DNA from: Scleroderma bovista
Taxonomy: Eukaryota > Basidiomycota > Agaricomycetes > Boletales > Sclerodermataceae
Assembly (NCBI GenBank): GCA_037178675.1
Contig: JAYMGJ010000065.1
Location: 62,001 to 126,000 of the forward strand
Direction of reading: 5' to 3'
DNA: 64,000 nt
Position 1 is the first letter of the stretch; each line of letters opens with the position of its first letter. This document shows, in pieces, positions 62,501-64,000 of the stretch. A model generated the notes under the pieces. The model ran no database searches. It was not told the origin of the DNA and worked only from the letters and a program-made list of their open reading frames with translations. A program made the translations under genes and the position numbers.

Positions 62501-63281
62501 CAAAGCGTGTCTCTAAAAGTGACTTGCACTCTGGAGGACACCTTGTTAAATTAACTTTGCCAGTAACCCAATCTATATCGGGGTTGTGCTTTTGAAGCCA
62601 GGTGTGGCCAAGGATAAGCGGCACTTTTCCAAGGCATGTGATGGCACACCACAGCTTTTCAGCATGTTTCCCAATACCGACTGTCAACAATACATGATGC
62701 GTGATGTCACCCTCCTGATTCCTAGTGCCATCTACGTTAAGCACAGGGACGGGTTTCACCAGCTTAGATAACTGAAGTCGTTGATCAAGAGCCCAGCTCT
62801 TGTCAACAAAACAACCAGTAGCGCCACTGTCTAGCAGAGCGTCTACTTCAATAGTATTAAGCGGTCCGCGGATGCAGACCGGTACCGTCACTTCACGCTC
62901 CATCGTGAAGGACCTTCGTAAGTTCATAGAAACTTCCAAGTTGCCGGCGGGACTTTCCGGTTTCTTAGATGCCAAAGAAGAAGAAATATTTTTATCCAAT
63001 CGGGAATTAAGCACGCTCGATTTTACTTCCGGCGCCGAGCCCTTTGCAGGGACCCCCTTAGAAGGTACAGTATAGTCCGAATCACAGTCCAAAGTATCAA
63101 CAGACAACACAGAGTAGCGAGAAGGAGAAACAGAAACAGGAGAAACTACCGAAGACACTTTTTTGTGGGTTTTCGCTATTTTTGTACGTAACAAAGCAAT
63201 GCGGTATTTAAATATTTCCTGCACTGCAGGAGTAGTAGCGCGAGAAAGTCTATAGTCCAGAATTCGTACAGCTAAGTCCAA
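59553..63281 (-). CDS. Gypsy-C pol: protease, RT, RNase H, integrase, chromodomain
   Basis: 1242 codons without a stop. Protease VDALLDSGATGCFVDKSW (about residue 155); RT with FFIPKKDGKKRMVQDYRYVN and VYIDDLMIFT (about residue 490); RNase H; HHCC zinc HDTPVAGHKG ... HCQKCQQSK; integrase core DVTMDFTEMPE, VSDRGSVFAS, GQTERLNREINQYLRTY; VGQQVWLSTDNL; and a C-terminal chromodomain (EYEVDYIVASRIYKRQLQYL, HWKGYEEHERTWEP). One key loss is visible: the first RNase H catalytic Asp is Asn in LETNVSEFAVRG (Gypsy-B keeps LETDASEFAVGG), through CpG-type changes. The open frame begins in the overlap with gag at a non-ATG codon, so synthesis by frameshift from gag is likely. Confidence 0.95.
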   Translation of the reverse strand: MDLAVRILDYRLSRATTPAVQEIFKYRIALLRTKIAKTHKKVSSVVSPVSVSPSRYSVLSVDTLDCDSDYTVPSKGVPAKGSAPEVKSSVLNSRLDKNISSSLASKKPESPAGNLEVSMNLRRSFTMEREVTVPVCIRGPLNTIEVDALLDSGATGCFVDKSWALDQRLQLSKLVKPVPVLNVDGTRNQEGDITHHVLLTVGIGKHAEKLWCAITCLGKVPLILGHTWLQKHNPDIDWVTGKVNLTRCPPECKSLLETRFAKLLRENESQETWVQALKAHQSKVTIDESTLEEAQKQVPKEYWEFLDVFSKKSSERMPLRKPWDHGIDLKEDFPPKKGRLIPLSVDEQKEVESFLDDQLAKGYIRPSISQQTSPVFFIPKKDGKKRMVQDYRYVNDWTIKNNYPLPLISQLVDKLKGCKLFTKMDLRWGYNNVRIREGDEWKAAFVTHKGAFEPLVMYFGLCNSPATFQKMMNEIFHDMSDVCVVYIDDLMIFTDTDDQEKHDRIVLEVLKRLRDNDLFVKPEKCRFRVTEVDFLGMIVSREGIKMDPEKVNAILKWPEPTNVKQVRAFLGLGNFYRRFIKDYAIMARPMTDLTCKDTVFNFGEKERAAFEALKAAFTRAPVLQYPDQDREFRLETNVSEFAVRGVISLKCEDGEFRPVAYMSHSMTPPERNYPIHDKEMLAIIKATEAWHHYLEATPYAFEIYTDHHNLTYFTKSQNLSKRQARWQMWMTRFNYSLIYKKGTQMHVADPLSRRSDHYVSSSNDNKDQVLLNPVSIKLIDVTDQSYEERQSLITNFHDTPVAGHKGVKATYNALRKHYSWKGMKEQIQTYVKHCQKCQQSKVSNQKTSGSLIPLPTPSGPWLDVTMDFTEMPESLGYNYILVVVDRFSKEVVFVPCTKEETALSTAELFRDHVWCQHGLPSSIVSDRGSVFASNFLGELYRLLGIKRKMSTAFHPQTDGQTERLNREINQYLRTYVNDRQSEWAKWIKIAQFVWNNTVSEVTTDSPFGITRSYSPHMGVEPVDTVAPAAKDFAAIFNKVVESSEKAKRNMKLQVDKHRNPAPDYVVGQQVWLSTDNLRMLNRASKKLTEKWIGPYEVTRITPNAVELKLPKTLRIHPVVNVSRVKPYLGPLPGQPVSRPGPIHVSEERDEEYEVDYIVASRIYKRQLQYLVHWKGYEEHERTWEPSSNLKNSPLVVERFYRENPSAPRKLRMARADFDSLFSHIPENLTVCDAQFCSLESCT

Positions 63282-63322
63282 AGAAGACTCGAGAGCGAGG
63301 ATGCCCGTTTTATCCTCACTCT

Positions 63323-64000
63323 CTAATCTTTTAAATCTCTGAAGAACGCCTGCATTTCTGCAAACGTCATTCCTCTGACTGCATTTAGCCGGTCATCCTC
63401 CGGCTGGGCTTGCGTTGCCCGTGCTTGTGATTGCCCACGACGAGGGCGGCGCGGCTTTGTGCACTCACGTGCGATGTGGCCAAATAATTGGCAATTGTAG
63501 CACTGGGGCCCTTTACCCCTTGGCTGGCTTGTCTCCATGGCACCTATATCCATGGGAACACCACTCCCAGATGCGGTTGAGGACGAATAGTTTTGGCCCT
63601 GGTAATACCGGGCAGAGCCTTGCCCTTGGAGGTTGATGAGGAAGAGTTCCTGGGCTCTTCCCATCGCGCGAGCAGAGTTTGCGAGTCGCTCGTACGTGTC
63701 TCGTCGCATTCCCTGTATGTAAATTTGCTCCAGGAGTTTCCTCTGGAGCGCACGTTCGAGCAAGTCGCGGGCATACTCGTCCACACAGCCCCCTTGGTTT
63801 TTGAGCACCTCGAACTGCGCTAAGAAGTCATCGATCCTCTGCCTCGGGCCCTGCCTAAGGCGGAGTAGCTGGGCACGTGCCCACTCGGCATTGTTTCCGG
63901 GGAGAAAGAATCTTTCTATCTCCTCCGCGAAGTCATCCCAAGCGGGCCATGCTGGCGGGGGCGGGGGTTCTCCGGCCGGGACAGGCGGGGCGTTGGCGAG
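63323..64000 (-). CDS. Gypsy-C gag, partial
   Basis: The frame enters from the window edge and contains a capsid-like region (LLERALQRKLLEQIYIQGMR, LANSARAMGRAQELFLINLQ), the knuckle CYNCQLFGHIAREC, an Arg/Gln-rich stretch and MTFAEMQAFF, with its stop at 63323. It is very similar to the Gypsy-B gag. The N-terminus lies beyond 64000. Confidence 0.9.
   Translation of the reverse strand, partial: LANAPPVPAGEPPPPPAWPAWDDFAEEIERFFLPGNNAEWARAQLLRLRQGPRQRIDDFLAQFEVLKNQGGCVDEYARDLLERALQRKLLEQIYIQGMRRDTYERLANSARAMGRAQELFLINLQGQGSARYYQGQNYSSSTASGSGVPMDIGAMETSQPRGKGPQCYNCQLFGHIARECTKPRRPRRGQSQARATQAQPEDDRLNAVRGMTFAEMQAFFRDLKD

Larger units (their letters stand above)
59171..64000 (-). mobile_element. 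Gypsy-C, Ty3/Gypsy element with chromodomain, 5' end outside the window
   Basis: 3' LTR 59171-59541, then pol and gag reading right to left and leaving the window at 64000. It is inserted in opposite orientation within the Gypsy-B integrase (left flank GGAAG at 59166-59170; the matching duplication should lie beyond 64000). It is closely related to Gypsy-B and less damaged. Confidence 0.9.

Overview
The window looks like silenced, transposon-packed DNA from a mushroom-forming fungus (Basidiomycota, Agaricomycetes). The reasons are a KDZ (Kyakuja-Dileera-Zisupton) transposon with a Ulp1-type protease tail, chromodomain Ty3/Gypsy elements, DIRS/Ngaro-type tyrosine-recombinase retroelements, and intron-rich multi-copy gene families typical of agarics. 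I cannot name a species. I saw no tRNA, rRNA, CRISPR array or clearly intact housekeeping gene.

Layout. 1-7.2 kb: two multi-exon minus-strand genes. One is an unknown family (147-1669). The other is a CACTA/TNP2-like transposase gene (1968-6418) split by a solo Copia LTR with target duplication GCATA. 8.1-13.5 kb: a ricin-B-fold (CBM13-like) lectin-type gene fragment broken by Copia-1 (8603-13452, 230-bp LTRs, target duplication CAGGT). 14.0-15.7 kb: the 3' end of a DIRS/Ngaro-like element. 16.4-27.8 kb: a large unknown minus-strand gene (gene B, now a pseudogene) split by Gypsy-A (18605-25030). 28.9-34.4 kb: a KDZ transposon with a transposase-Ulp1 gene and a convergent accessory gene. 34.7-36.6 kb: a truncated DIRS-like reverse transcriptase.

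36.6-64 kb is one nest. Copia-2 (minus strand, at least 36636-51114) contains a nearly whole DIRS/Ngaro element (37374-45293) with split direct repeats. That element contains solo LTR-1. Copia-2 also carries a Gypsy-A-related solo LTR (46914-48154), solo LTR-2 (48699-51026, inverted relative to LTR-1) and Gypsy-B (from 51115). Gypsy-B in turn holds a fold-back CACTA-type MITE (54527-55249), solo LTR-3 (56247-58338) and, in opposite orientation, Gypsy-C (from 59171, running off the window). Most insertion points were fixed to the base from flanking duplications and from reading frames that rejoin when the insert is removed.

Almost every broken reading frame carries TGA stops that read as CGA-to-TGA changes. 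Gypsy-B and Gypsy-C, which can be compared directly, differ mostly by CpG to TpG/CpA. That points to cytosine methylation and deamination at CpG, so the elements in this window are probably methylated and largely dead. The most unusual observations are the DIRS element's 11-base junction identity with its target, a trio of 2.1-2.3-kb solo LTRs that duplicate 4-base GCGN targets and carry a shared small ORF, the density of a CCGGA motif through Gypsy-A and its relative, and two KDZ genes whose stop codons abut with no base between them.
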